Positions 24,157 through 35,447 of a stretch of DNA of 64,000 nt are shown here, piece after piece. Positions within the stretch are counted from its first letter, which is position 1. The number at the start of each line of letters is the position of its first letter. The position numbers were made by a program, and so were the translations under genes. The notes beneath the pieces were generated by a model. It was given only the letters and a program-made list of their open reading frames with translations, was not told where the DNA came from and searched no databases. Source of the DNA: Bryum argenteum (lineage: Eukaryota; Streptophyta; Bryopsida; Bryales; Bryaceae); NCBI GenBank assembly GCA_037043015.1, contig CM073328.1, forward strand, positions 7,117,409 to 7,181,408. Reading direction: 5' to 3'.

Positions 24157-26980
24157 CAGTGGGGTACCAATCAAAATGTCGTTTCTGACTCTGCAGTGAG
24201 AAAAAATTCAGCATTGCCAACTTTGAAAGCCTCCTGAAAGCTCAAAAATTGGTATTTTAACAACGAAATTTTTAACAAAGGTTTATCTTCAAGTTAATTA
24301 CATGTATGCCAAATTTCAAGGCCAAAAGTTTCACTGAAACAAACTTATTCAAAATCTACCAACATTGGTAGCTGCGGAATGTTTTTCACTGCTGCCAACT
24401 TTGACAGCCTCCCAAAGATTGAATAAATTTTTTATTACCATGAAATTCTTGGACCAAAAACCTCTTTAGGTTAAGAACATATGAAAAAAAATTCAAGGCC
24501 AAAAGATTACTACAAAAAAAGAAATCCACATTCTACCAACATGTGTAGTTGTGGGAAACAAATGGGGGAAACCATTTTGTTGCTACCAACTTTGACACCC
24601 TCCCCACGGTTGAGAAATTGTCTATTTACCATGAAATTTTTGGCACAATATGCTCTTTATGATGCCAACATTCATACCAAATTTTAAGGTCAAAAATTAT
24701 ATATAAAAAAAAACAAATTTACAATTTACCAACGTGTATGTCTTCCTTTTGCCTCAATCATTGCTTGTAACCTAGAGGGCATAAAATGACATAGTTGAAG
24801 GAGCTTTGTATCATTGATTAACATCCACTTTCTTTCAATAACTACCTTCAAGTTATCTAAATTTTTTGGACATATTGGGCCATGTTGTACAACATCTTTC
24901 AAAATCTTCCAAAGGTTTTCAATTGGATTGAGATGGGGAGAATTTGCACGCCAATCGAGCTTCTCCAAAAGGTGTGTTTGTCTCCATTCTTCACTACTTT
25001 GCTACGATGAACGGGTGCGCCATGTTCCATGAGCACTCCGTGCGGCACTCTACTCATAAAATGAAGCAACTCGACATTGTAAACCACTTCAACAAAATCC
25101 TTACGAGAACGTCTATCCTTGGACATAAAAACAAGTTGTGACTTTTGCCCTCCAGCAAATGCACCCCAAATTATCAAAGAAGTTCTTCCACTCTTAAAAG
25201 TTGGAAGTATACAACTTGATGCATAGCGCTCATATGCATTTCTCCAAAATGAATCTATTTAGAAAATTTTCCAACTTCAAAGGTAGACTCATATGTCCAA
25301 ACAACTCTCTCCCATTCTTTTATAGTCCACCCACAATACTTTTGAGCAAATGCCAATCGTTTAGACATGTGACGATGTGTCGAGAAATGGTTTTTTAACA
25401 AATCGTTCGAAAATGTCATTCTCATGTAAGGCCCTTGAATAGTCGATCTAGACACTTGAGTAGAGCATATGTTATATGTTAGTGATCTCGAGTGTGTCGA
25501 GCGATGATGAGTTTTTGAAACACGTATACTAGCACGAACATCTCTATCACTAAATTTTTCAAAGATGATTTCCACTACAAGGTTTGCAATTATAGGTTCC
25601 ATTTTTCTCGAAATCTTTTCACTATCCTCCGAACCGTTCTAACATGGACACTAACAATAGATGCAATGTCAACTCCTCTCTTCCCCGCCTCACTCAAACC
25701 TACTATACGAGCTCAAGTTTCATCCGAAAAAATGACCATTACTCACCATCATCCCGGCTCACAACCTTGAGTCAATCACCATACCTCACAAATACCACCA
25801 CAGTCATCCTGTTAAAAACCCATTATGGGATGCTTAAATAAATAAGTAACTTACAAGGTGGCTTGTCCTCTAAATTGTCACCACATTCATCTCACATACC
25901 TCACCAATTAGTTGTTAAGTCCCTTTTCTAGGTAACTGAATGGAATGAAGTTCCGAAGTCGAGAGGACATACCTCACTAGTCACCACATGCATCTCATAT
26001 ACCTCGGCAGTCATCACGGTCATCTCACATACCTCCATATATACCTCACATACCTCAGACACTCATTCCATGCCTCATTCTCTCAATTAACTCATGTCAT
26101 ACAACATCACTTGTTTCTCTCATCAATCCACATAAATCCACCTCCTATAATGCTTCATTGCAAATGCAAGCATTCTTGTTGAGAGAAAAAATCTTCTTCA
26201 TGCATGTATGGTCTCCAATTTTTGAACAAGTGCACTTTTTGAGATGTGACAAGTGCACACAACTAAATTTGGCTATCCTTGATTTTTTGAGAAGCATCTA
26301 TGATTAGAGATTGCATCATCTTGAAAATTTCAATCTAGAAGCATGATTGTATGACATACTTCAACCATTTCAATATCTTTGACAAAAGGTATCTTACAAC
26401 TACACACAATGGTAGATTGTAAATGTTTTTTTTATATATAATTTTTGACCTTAAAATTTGGTATGAATGTTGGCATCATAAAGAGCATATTGTGCCAAAA
26501 ATTTCATGGTAAATAGACAATTTCTCAACCGTGGGGAGGGTGTCAAAGTTGGTAGCAACAAAATGGTTTCCCCCATTTGTTTCCCACAACTACACATGTT
26601 GGTAGAATGTGGATTCTTTTTTTGTAGTAATCTTTTGGCCTTGAATTTTTTTTCATATGTTCTTAACCTAAAGAGGTTTTTGGTCCAAGAATTTCATGGT
26701 AATAAAAAATTTATTCAATCTTTGGGAGGCTGTCAAAGTTGGCAGCAGTGAAAAACATTCCGCAGTTACCAATGTTGGTAGATTTTGAATAAGTTTGTTT
26801 CAGTGAAACTTTTGGCCTTGAAATTTGGCATACATGTAATTAACTTGAAGATAAACCTTTGTTAAAAATTTCGTTGTTAAAATACCAATTTTTGAGCTTT
26901 CAGGAGGCTTTCAAAGTTGGCAGTGCTGAATTTTTTCTCACTGCAGAGTCAGAAACGACATTTTGATTGGTACCCCACTG
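24157..26980 (-). mobile_element. Tc1/mariner element with ~580-bp TIRs, inactive
   Basis: The element is 2824 bp, flanked by TA at 24155-24156 and 26981-26982. Termini begin CAGTGGGGTACC, as in Tc1/mariner elements. The left TIR (24157 to about 24737) and right TIR (about 26401-26980) are near-identical over their whole length. Each TIR itself consists of three diverged repeats of about 190 bp that share CCAACTTTGA and TACCAACATxxGTAG. The transposase between them runs on the minus strand and is broken. Confidence 0.85.
24726..25760 (-). pseudogene. Tc1-type DDE transposase, pseudogene
   Basis: Order on the minus strand: helix-turn-helix-like part (ARIVGLSEAGKRG, about 25712-25610) preceded by an in-frame TGA at 25715-25713; a frame change near 25600; then DRDVRASIRVS; AFAQKYCGWT followed by VVWTYESTFEVGK; IIWGAFAGGQKSQLVF; LMEHGAPVHRS; and SPHLNPIENLWKILKD. 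In functional relatives the blocks read WTDESTF and LMEDGAPVHRS, and the glutamate of PIENLW completes DD34E. Here the first aspartate is Tyr (codon at 25293-25291) and the second is His (25024-25022), so two catalytic residues are gone as well as the frame. The block style (GAPVHRS, WGAF) resembles Tc1-like elements of fungi and animals more than plant mariner elements; this is an impression only. Confidence 0.8.
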
Positions 26981-27087
26981 TACATGCTATCCACAAGCTC
27001 AAAGCATAATTATGCTCATTTCCAGTGAGGTAGAAAATCAAAAGGAGCATTCCATCCACCTTTACCATCTAAACGGAATACATCCAA

Positions 27088-27179
27088 GAGTGATGGACAT
27101 GAGTATAAAGAAAAGTGAAGTTAACCCTTAAAGGAGTGATGGACATGAGTATAAAGAAAAGTGAAGTTAACCCTTAAAG
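27088..27179 (+). repeat. 46-bp tandem duplication including a TIR tip
   Basis: GAGTGATGGACATGAGTATA... to TTAACCCTTAAAG occurs twice (27088 and 27134). The unit contains the flank plus the first bases of MITE copy E, so the element's left terminus is duplicated. Confidence 0.8.
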
Positions 27180-27395
27180 GTCTGAACAACCATATTTTGG
27201 TTGCTAGAATACAGCGTATTTTGTTTGTATTGGAATGAGTGCACACCTTTAATAGATTTGAGTTCAAAGAACAAGTTGGCATATAAATCCATGCGGTTCT
27301 ACTAAGCTTTTAAGATCTCAATATAGAGTTTCTTGTTGGTAGCAAATCTCAATTATACGCCACCGTACATACTATCCCCAAGGGACCATTAAGGG
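27171..27395. mobile_element. piggyBac-like MITE (copy E)
   Basis: 225 bp with TTAA at 27167-27170 and 27396-27399. Termini CCCTTAAAGGTC and GACCATTAAGGG pair with one mismatch. A second TTAACCCTTAAAG tip lies 46 bp upstream through tandem duplication. Confidence 0.55.
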
Positions 27396-27524
27396 TTAAG
27401 CAATTGTGACCCGAGTTCTTGTAAAGTTTTCAGGTATCCTTTCACACCAAAATGTGACCCCAACCGGGATGGGTAAAAGCTATCATTTGACTATCCTAAG
27501 GTGAACTATGATACGAACCTCTCA

Positions 27525-28651
27525 TCCTAATACTATCCCTAGTGGCCCATGCGTTTCTTCATCTCCAAAACCAAAAACTGCAAATTTTGACCACCTTGTA
27601 CAAGTTGAGGCATAATTGACTTTAATTTTATTTTTTTTGTATCTTCAACTGAAGGATCTTGAACCTTATCACCTGCACTAATATTGAGTAAAATTTCAAC
27701 AGTTGGATTTATAGCAATTGTAATACTATAACGTTCAAAGTTGACTAAATAGGTTTTTGGGCTTTGTCAAAAAGACATAGACGGTCTAAATGGGGCCAAG
27801 AGAGACTTGATGATTGTTACTCCAAATATTTTGCTCATATTTTTTTCCAAGTGGATAATCAAGTTAGGTACTCTGATGCAAAATTTTAGAGACTCATTTT
27901 GCTTTTTTAAACTTCATTATAGTTATTTTTTTAGAAGAGGGACTAAAAACATTGATATAGTAAAACATGCATTTCATTAGATATATTTGGTTTAATCAAC
28001 AATCTAACAGAGGTAGGAACACATAATTCGTTATAATGGTAACATTATTATGCCATTCACTGATTTTGAGAAATGGGCGTTTAGCTCGAGTCGAGCTAAA
28101 TGTACCCACAAAGTACTTTTGACTCAACTCAAGCTCAATTGTCATCGATTTGATAATTTGAATATTCCCATTATAACGAATTATATGTTTAGGGGCTTCA
28201 ATGTGTTTGTGAATTTTGAGAAAAATAAAACTTTAAAAATTCCAAAATCTCAAATTTTGACAAATTTTGTGAGAAATAATTTGGAACTTATTAGATATTA
28301 TGAAGATTGTATTTGTTAGTTTTTGGAGGCTGCCCATGTGAAATTGACAATTTTTTTGAATTAAGTCACTTTAGAACTTGAATAATGATTTTTTAATAAA
28401 AATGTTCCTAAAAGAAAAATTCAAAAAAAGTTCAAATTTAACCTACCCTATTTAGCATTAAAGCCTTGAAACTTAAAATGTCCAAATGAAGGTTCTAAAA
28501 CTAAAGTTTTGCTTTGCAAATTTTATCGCATACACTTTGCAGTATAGGGAGCACCGAGTAAAATAAATTTGCAAAAATTGTACTTTAACTCCTTCATCTA
28601 GACTGCCCAAAATTGCAAGATGTTCTTTTGGCTTTCTTGGGTCTTTAGGAG
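27525..28651. mobile_element. piggyBac-like noncoding element (copy F), degraded ends
   Basis: The interior aligns with copy D along most of its length (for example CCACCTTGTA, CAACAGTTGGAT, GTTCAAAGTTGA, GGCTGCCCA). The left end CCTAATACTATCCC lacks an intact TTAA. The right end reads TTTAGGAG-CTAA, a decayed TTTAGGGG-TTAA. A nested inverted-repeat insertion lies at 28022-28187. Confidence 0.5.
28022..28187. repeat. Nested inverted repeat with central palindrome
   Basis: CATAATTCGTTATAATGG at 28022 is mirrored by CCATTATAACGAATTATATG ending at 28187. A palindrome TTTAGCTCGA/TCGAGCTAAA sits at 28080-28100. It interrupts the copy D/F alignment, so it is probably a small inserted MITE. Confidence 0.55.
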
Positions 28652-29181
28652 CTAACCCCTAAATAAGGAGTTCTACAGTGACCCTCGAGACAGTTATATT
28701 TGAAATCCGAGAACGACAAAAAAAAAAAATTTAAATAAATAAAAAATAAAAAAAACATTTTCACTTCGGGAAGTTCAACGGTAGGAACCTTTTTATAAGT
28801 GTCTAATTCGTCTAATTTCAAATTTCATCAAAGTTCACTGTATGGATCTTGAGATATATTGAATCAAAGTTTCATTTTTGATGAAAACAAGGGATCTATT
28901 TAAAGCAAATTAACCGGATTGGGGCTTTTCTCCTAGAGGAGTTAATTATCCACATGAACCTAAAACCTAGATGAATAAATATCTACTTCTATTTCTAATC
29001 CTATTCTCAGCTAGCAATACCAACTTTATCCTCCAAGTAACTTCATCCTCTAAGTAGGTAAATAAATGACGGAGTTCAAATAGCACTAATGTTCTCATCA
29101 AAAACAACAATGTGGAAGTTGAATGTGTATCAAAAAAGTCTCTCGAGTCTTTTGTTTCGACCTCCAGACGTACTTGTGGCT

Positions 29182-29473
29182 TATGGTGAAACCACCTATT
29201 GTCGTGCACTTAAGGAAACTTGAGGGAATCTATATACTAGGAAAGAGAAATGAGTGGGTTACTATTTTTCAAGAATGATTAATAGGAAAAGACGAACTTT
29301 CCCTATTTTTGTGGTTTTTTGAGAAACACAAATTTTAGAAGCAGTAGCCTAAAGGCGGGCACCCTATATATGTCTGCATGAGGTACATGCAAGGGAGGTC
29401 AGATCTTTATAAAGGCAAGAATCTTGGGTGCCCCCCCTTAGGTAGGTGCCCGCCTTTAGATGGTTTCACCATA
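29182..29473. mobile_element. TA-flanked MITE, first copy
   Basis: About 290 bp with ends TATGGTGAAACCACCTA and TGGTTTCACCATA, giving a TA target duplication. Internally GCCTAAAGGCGGGCACCC and GGTGCCCGCCTTTAG form a further inverted pair. A second copy lies at 32233-32538. Confidence 0.65.
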
Positions 29474-29684
29474 ATGCAGTGTGCTTATGATTGAAGTTAG
29501 TTGAAAGCTTGTCTGTTTGCTTCTTGCATATAAGGATGAGGTGATTGAGAACATCAACAATTCCTTGACAATGGTGGTGTTCCAAGTGTTAATAGTCGCA
29601 CTAAAAGTTGCAATATTTTGTGTGCCTAAAATTGATGGCATTGTGTAATGTCACTCTTTATGTTATCAACAATGAGTTCCTTAA

Positions 29685-30261
29685 CCCCTAAATCTCCTTG
29701 GGATTTTTGGGAGCTTGAAACCTCAAAACTGCGATTCTCTACCTCTAAGCACTCGTGGGGGTTTGAACCAATTTCTTTACCTTTTTTAAAACTTCCAACC
29801 GTAAGATCTTGTACCTAAGAACATGCTTGATTACTGTTCAAAAAGTTGACCGTTGGATGTTTATCATTTGAGAGATTGTAACATCCAAAGTTTGTCTTCC
29901 AACTTTTTTTGGGCATTGCAGAGATTGGTTTTGAAATTTTTGGAGGCTGCCTTTGTAAAATTGGTAAACTTTTTGACTTGAGTCACTTTGAAATTTGAGT
30001 AGTGATTTAGTAATGAACATGTTTCAAAAAAAAAGAGTTTAAGCAGTTACTTCTTTAAGCTGCCCCATCTCGGCTCGCAACCCAATGATTGTCCTGGAAG
30101 ACTCAAAAATTAGAATTTGACTTTGCAAATTTTACCACATACACTTTGTTGTATAAAGAGGACCTAATCAAACTCTTTGACAAAAATATTACTTCTAACC
30201 CCTTCATCTAGGCTGCCCAGAATTGCAAAAACCCATTTTGGGCTTCAAGGGGAGTTAGGGG
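29685..30261. mobile_element. piggyBac-like noncoding element (copy G)
   Basis: 577 bp with TTAA at 29681-29684 and 30262-30265. Termini CCCCTAAATCTCCTTG and CAAGGGGAGTTAGGGG pair with 13 of 15 matches. Its right third matches copies D and F (TTTGACTTTGCAAATTTTAC, GGCTGCCCAGAATTGC). Confidence 0.6.
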
Positions 30262-30269
30262 TTAAGATA

Positions 30270-31220
30270 TCACCACAATCTTCTATGGCGTCATGCTTTG
30301 TAGGACGGCTCTCTTCAAAACATTGAAATTGTTGTCCCAATATCAATTATACCATTGTAAGGTTAAATTAGGTCGGTTTTTTGCATGTTTTTGGAATGTG
30401 TCAAATCCGCCATTTTAAAAATACAACAACATTTTTATGAAATTAGGGTTAACTCGAATCTTACGAAGGGGTTCTCAATTTTATGGCTTGACTTCCAGGA
30501 TGGACCCGTGCTCACCTTTCATTTACTTTATGCAAATCTTATTATTCACACCTCTACCAAGAATTGATACAATCGGTTACAAATAGGCAGTTAAATTATG
30601 AACATTTGAATTTGCAAGACTTATTCTAACATATTTCAAATGATTCTATGTAGTTCTCCACCTACCATAATCACTTTCTTAACATATTATGGAGATATCA
30701 ATCCAAGGTGTTTGAAAACATGGCATGTGCTTCGCAGGAAGATGTCTAGCTTTGGACTATATTTTCTTTATAAGATTTGAAGTAGTTTTCATCAATACAA
30801 AGCTATTGTTTGAGCCACGATAGTTTTTTAGCAAAACTTACTAGTACAAGAGTATTATTAAAATGAAGGTGAATAATATTCTAGTCATATTCTAGGTGAC
30901 TGTAATTGGTTCATTTCTACTTCGAAGGGGAACTCATGGACATTTCATATTCTTTTTGAATTACAAACATTCTAATCTTCCAACTAAATTATGAAACCTG
31001 AAAACTTGATTATTTTTGATAACTCAATTGCAAGATGTATGATTGAGTTCCAAATATGTTTCATTTACATATTTAATCATCACTATCAGAAAATTTGTAT
31101 TTGTAGACTAAAATGACATATTTAAGTAAATATGGACAATCCACAGTCTACATTTAAGAACAATAGTTGCAAATGATTTCTAAAATCTAGGTTCTATGAA
31201 GATACTCTTCAAATATGTAG
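30270..31220. other. No gene recognised
   Basis: AT-rich sequence with short open frames only. No terminal repeats seen. Confidence 0.4.
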
Positions 31221-31227
31221 ATTTTAA

Positions 31228-31468
31228 CCCCTAAAGGTTCTTGATGCAAAATTGTAAAAATGGACATTCCCTTACTTTAGGCCTAAAAAATCTCAATCTA
31301 AGAATTATTTGAAAGATCCAACCGTAGGATTTCGAAGTTAACTTAACCTTCCACTCACTTGCCAAAATTGAACTGTTGATTCTTCTTCATTTGTGAGATT
31401 ATAATGATCAAAGTTGGCTGAATTTTGGACTCCAAAAAGCAGTTTTCGCTTTTTTGGACCTTTAGGGG
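31228..31468. mobile_element. piggyBac-like MITE (copy H)
   Basis: 241 bp with TTAA at 31224-31227 and 31469-31472. Termini CCCCTAAAGGT and ACCTTTAGGGG are perfect. It is the inverted-orientation relative of copy C. Confidence 0.65.
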
Positions 31469-31796
31469 TTAAGGTCATGGATGGAGGGATCTCCCCATGT
31501 TTTAAAGTCCATAAATAAGCCCAAAGTCCATATTTAGTTAAATGATGCATTAAAGGTATATCATACACTTATAGGAAAGTGCTTAATAATGGCTCAAATG
31601 TTAGCATGGAAAATCTGTAGTGAAGCAGAGAGTGTACGCAATTTTTATGCACGAGGCAAGTAAGTGAAACGATAGTCCAAGTGGATTTATCATTTTTGAA
31701 CTCTTTTACACCTTGATATGAATTTTTGAAGGTGAACTCAAAAGTGTTTCTAAAATAGTGCCCTAATTTGACAACGAAGAATGCTTGCCATGAGTA

Positions 31797-32195
31797 AGGT
31801 AGAATGACCTTAAACCGCGCGGCCCCCCAAAAGCGCAAGGTAGACCGCCCCCGTAGCCGCCCATGGCGTGGACCTTATTGCACGCACAGCAGTTGTGAAA
31901 TCTGAGGGTGCATACCCGCCCATGGCGTGGACCTTTTTGCACGGTTTTAGCTACATGCGTGACCGCCACAAAGTACTGGTCTGCCGGATAAAAACGAGAG
32001 TCTACTGATCACTTTAAGGTCATGTACACTTTTGGCCTCAAAAATTTGTAGTAAATTCAATTTTTGCTATGTTATTTTCGGAATATTGCACTCACTCTCC
32101 CTCCTTTTTCCCATCCAAGAAAAATTACAAACAATATCACAAGGTTTTCAACCATGCTGAATCTCTTATTTGCGCGGTTTAAGGTCATTCTACCT
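31797..32195. mobile_element. MITE with ~25-bp perfect TIRs
   Basis: About 400 bp bounded by TA at 31795-31796 and 32196-32197. Left end AGGTAGAATGACCTTAAACC continues CGCGC; the right end is its exact complement. Inside, CGCCCATGGCGTGGACCTT followed by TTGCACG occurs twice. It is not related in its ends to the neighbouring copy at 32233. Confidence 0.65.
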
Positions 32196-32232
32196 TACAT
32201 GGTACTGTTGAGTTGTGAAACAATTATGTACC

Positions 32233-32538
32233 TATGGTGAAACCACCTATTGTCATGCACTTAAGGAAAATTGAGGGAATCTATATACTTGGAAAGAGAA
32301 ATGAGTGGGTTACTATTTTTCAGCGATAAGGAATAGGAATGACTCACTTTCCCTATTTTTGTAGTTTTTTAAAGGAAGACACATAATTAAATACAAATTT
32401 TAGAAGCACTAGCCTAAAGGCGGGCACCCTAATTATGTTTGCATGGGGTACATGCAAGGGAGGTTAGATCTTTATAAAAGCAAGAATCTTGGGTGCACGC
32501 CTTTAGGTAGGTGCCCGCTTATAGGTGGTTTCACCATA
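32233..32538. mobile_element. TA-flanked MITE, second copy
   Basis: Close homologue of 29182-29473 with the same TATGGTGAAACCACCTA ends and TA duplication. The interior differs by small indels. Confidence 0.65.
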
Positions 32539-32539
32539 T

Positions 32540-35015
32540 TTGTAAAAAAGTTTAGAGTTCCAATTATTGGTACCACTCTCCGCATAACTCTCCCCTAGGC
32601 AGCTCCTCTGAAAGGGACCCGAAAGTCGCTGTTTCCACCACTTCGTCGGTTTCGGGAAGGGTTTCAAGCTCCAACATCCTTCGCCGAAGAGCTCCTGACT
32701 GAACAAAAGGTGTGGATGCAGCATGCTTAATGGCCTGATCGGCGATCGATCTTTGTTTCTTGCGGTGAAGAACGAGGATCGAATGGCAGTGAGTTTGCGC
32801 TCGCTGAAGTGATTCTGCATGCGTGGCGTTCGTGGATCCTACCGACTATTTGTAAGTAAACGTGCCCGCCGACTCTCTTGTTTCAGGATCTGTACTCGTA
32901 GAGTATTTCATTTCTATAGTCGGTGAAGGGCGATATGCTCGGATTTAATCTGGTGTAAAGCTTGTCTTTCGTGTTCCGAGTAGCTATGTATGATGAGATG
33001 GCCGCGGGCATCAGTTGCTTCTGGTTACTCTGTAAGCGACACCAGGCAAGATCTGTCATCATGGTAACTTGCTTCCTGGAAGACAACGAAGCTCATCCCT
33101 GGAATTGTGTTTTGTGGCACACGATCAGTTTAGTCAACTTGTTGGTGGGGGGGGTGCTTGCAGAGGTCGAGTATGTCATGGAGAACTAATTTCTTTCGAG
33201 AAGCCTAGACATGTCGTAGACGCTTGAAGATATTTATATTCGTTTCTGAGGCTTCCAAGTACATCATGTCTTCTATGCTCCGAAACCGATAGCTTCACAA
33301 GTGAACTAGTTGGGCTTGTATTCCTTGTGGATGCCATAATCAACTATCACGAAATTTAGGCTTAAATTGATTTCAGATTTTTCAGTTCCGTGAATGAATG
33401 GTTGCTACCGGTTGATACCTGATGTCGCGGGAGTTGCGTGTATGTACATTATTTTTCGAGGAATTTCTGAATTGTTTTTCCTAATCGGTTGTTGAAGAAG
33501 CCGGAAAGGGATTCCCAACGTGTTAATTTTGAACTGCCCGAAGTATAAAAGTATGTAAACGTAGCGTAAGGGCAGAATGGTATATCATGCAGTGGAAGTG
33601 GTACGAAAGGCTAAGTAGAACTAGCTAATAAAACAGAATGTCATCACTGTCATGCCATAGCGTCGTGCGTTTTCTGTATGATTCTCAAATTGAAGCATTC
33701 GAGTACGAATGGTTAGGCATATAATTTTGTGACTAGAGATTCAATACTAGTTAGTGTCATTGTGCCGTTTGTGACCTTTCTGGTGTGACCTCAAACTGTG
33801 CAGATTCAGAGTGATATGAAGCCTAGCAACACAACTCAGTAACCGAGGTGGCATCTCTGGAATCACAGATGCATTAGCGGCTCATGTGTTAGCTTGTCGA
33901 GCAGGCAGTGCAAGGTACCCAATTCATCAGTAACGACTTTTGGTTCGTTAACTTTCCTTCTTATTTTCTTTGTCGATGTAGTTTCCCTTTCTTTTTTTAT
34001 TAGACAATTGGGTGTAGAAGGAAAATGAATTGTATCGATTGCAGAGAGTATTTACTATTTCATTGCGTTGCCATGTCCTCATATGGAGGCACCAACTCTG
34101 GTTCTTCAAATCTTCTTGTCTCACCTGTCCTTCCAACAATTTATTTACCTCGCTCCATACAAATCATGTCGTCTCAGAAGGAAAGTCAGCCTAAAAACTG
34201 CTCCTTGTGATTCTAACTCACATTCTTTATCAAAGAATGAGGACCCTTACTATATTAATGGAGCCGCGCTGATAGTTGTGGCTCATCAGTCACGGTACTT
34301 GTTTACCATGAGCAGGAACATTTTATCGTCTAGAAGCTGACAAAAAGTGTAAAAGGACTGTGTTGTACTCTTGAAGCGAGAGAGCCATCGATCGATCGTG
34401 AGTAGCTATCCTGCGGAAGCCACTCTTGAATCTATTCGCAAGTAAGTGAAGCACATCGTACATGTTTGATAGTCTCTGCATGTCGTGCCTCCGGGTGGGA
34501 CTACGTAAGTTGGAAAGATGTTCCGGTTCTTTGAAAATTGGGGTCAGTTGTGTGATGATAAGCTATATACACATGGGTGGTCTACATCTTTGGAAGAGTC
34601 TGAGTAATGACGTCAATTTGAGCGTGACAAACTGACAATTATGTTACTTGTTCAGGATGTTCACACCCAGCCAATGGGAAATGGTGACTCCAACCTTGTG
34701 GAGTTTGGGGTGGGAGTTTTGGGCTGGGCTAGTGTTTACAGTGGGGGTGATTTGTGCCACTTTTGTATGGTGAGAAAAATTTTCCAGTTCTGTGAGTAAT
34801 TCCATGAAGAATTGCATGAAAGAATTTGGTTAGTCATACTCTGATTAATTATTGGATTGTTTTGATGGCGTGAACAATGTTGAGGACAAACTCGACATGA
34901 GGAGAAACAAAGTGTGGAGTGTCAAGTTCGCTCTGACTAAGTCGTGATTTGTGGATATTGAATCAGGTTCTCTTGTGGCAAGAGTGACGAGGCAGTAGCA
35001 TCAAGGAAAGTAAAC
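32540..35015. other. Unassigned sequence upstream of TNL2
   Basis: Base composition is less AT-rich near 32.6-33.2 kb and looks gene-like. Open frames are short and I recognise no domain. A short frame starting ATG near 32818 ends at a strong donor (TTT|GTAAGT, about 32850). It could be a leader exon that feeds the truncated TNL copy downstream; nothing in the sequence proves this. Confidence 0.3.
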
Positions 35016-35447
35016 CTTGCTAAGGAGGTGTGAATCACAACTTATGGAACTAATTCCTTTTCCGACTTTGGGAACAGGAAAAAACTCTTTTCTGCACTTT
35101 ATAATTTGGTCTTGATGTTAAAACATTAACTTTGTACTCACTTAGCTTGCTTCAATTCCAAGTTTTGCGAGAAGTTCTTTAGAGTTGAGTAGCTACCTCA
35201 ATGTAGTATACATTATTTGTTTCCTCATGCACGAGAGCTCAATCTTTTTTTGAGTCTTCTAGTGGTACAAGCCAAGATGGGAAATAGATTCATCATCCTA
35301 TTTTGTGCGTTTGAAATTGTGCGTTTGAAATGGATTTTGAAATGTAAGTGAATTCATTTGAAGCTCTTTCTCTGCCTGAAACTTTAGCGTACATTTCAAC
35401 CTTGTTACCGTATTCATGGTGATATCATGGTTTGGACAAGTAAACAG

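Noticed and set aside
23692..24237. 181- and 144-codon repetitive ORFs
   Set aside because: They are by-products of a 44-bp perfect tandem array read in rotating frames; no start context or homology.
6636..31472. Telomere-like (TTTAGGG) blocks
   Set aside because: The CCCTAA-like strings occur singly at MITE ends as inverted pairs, never as arrays.
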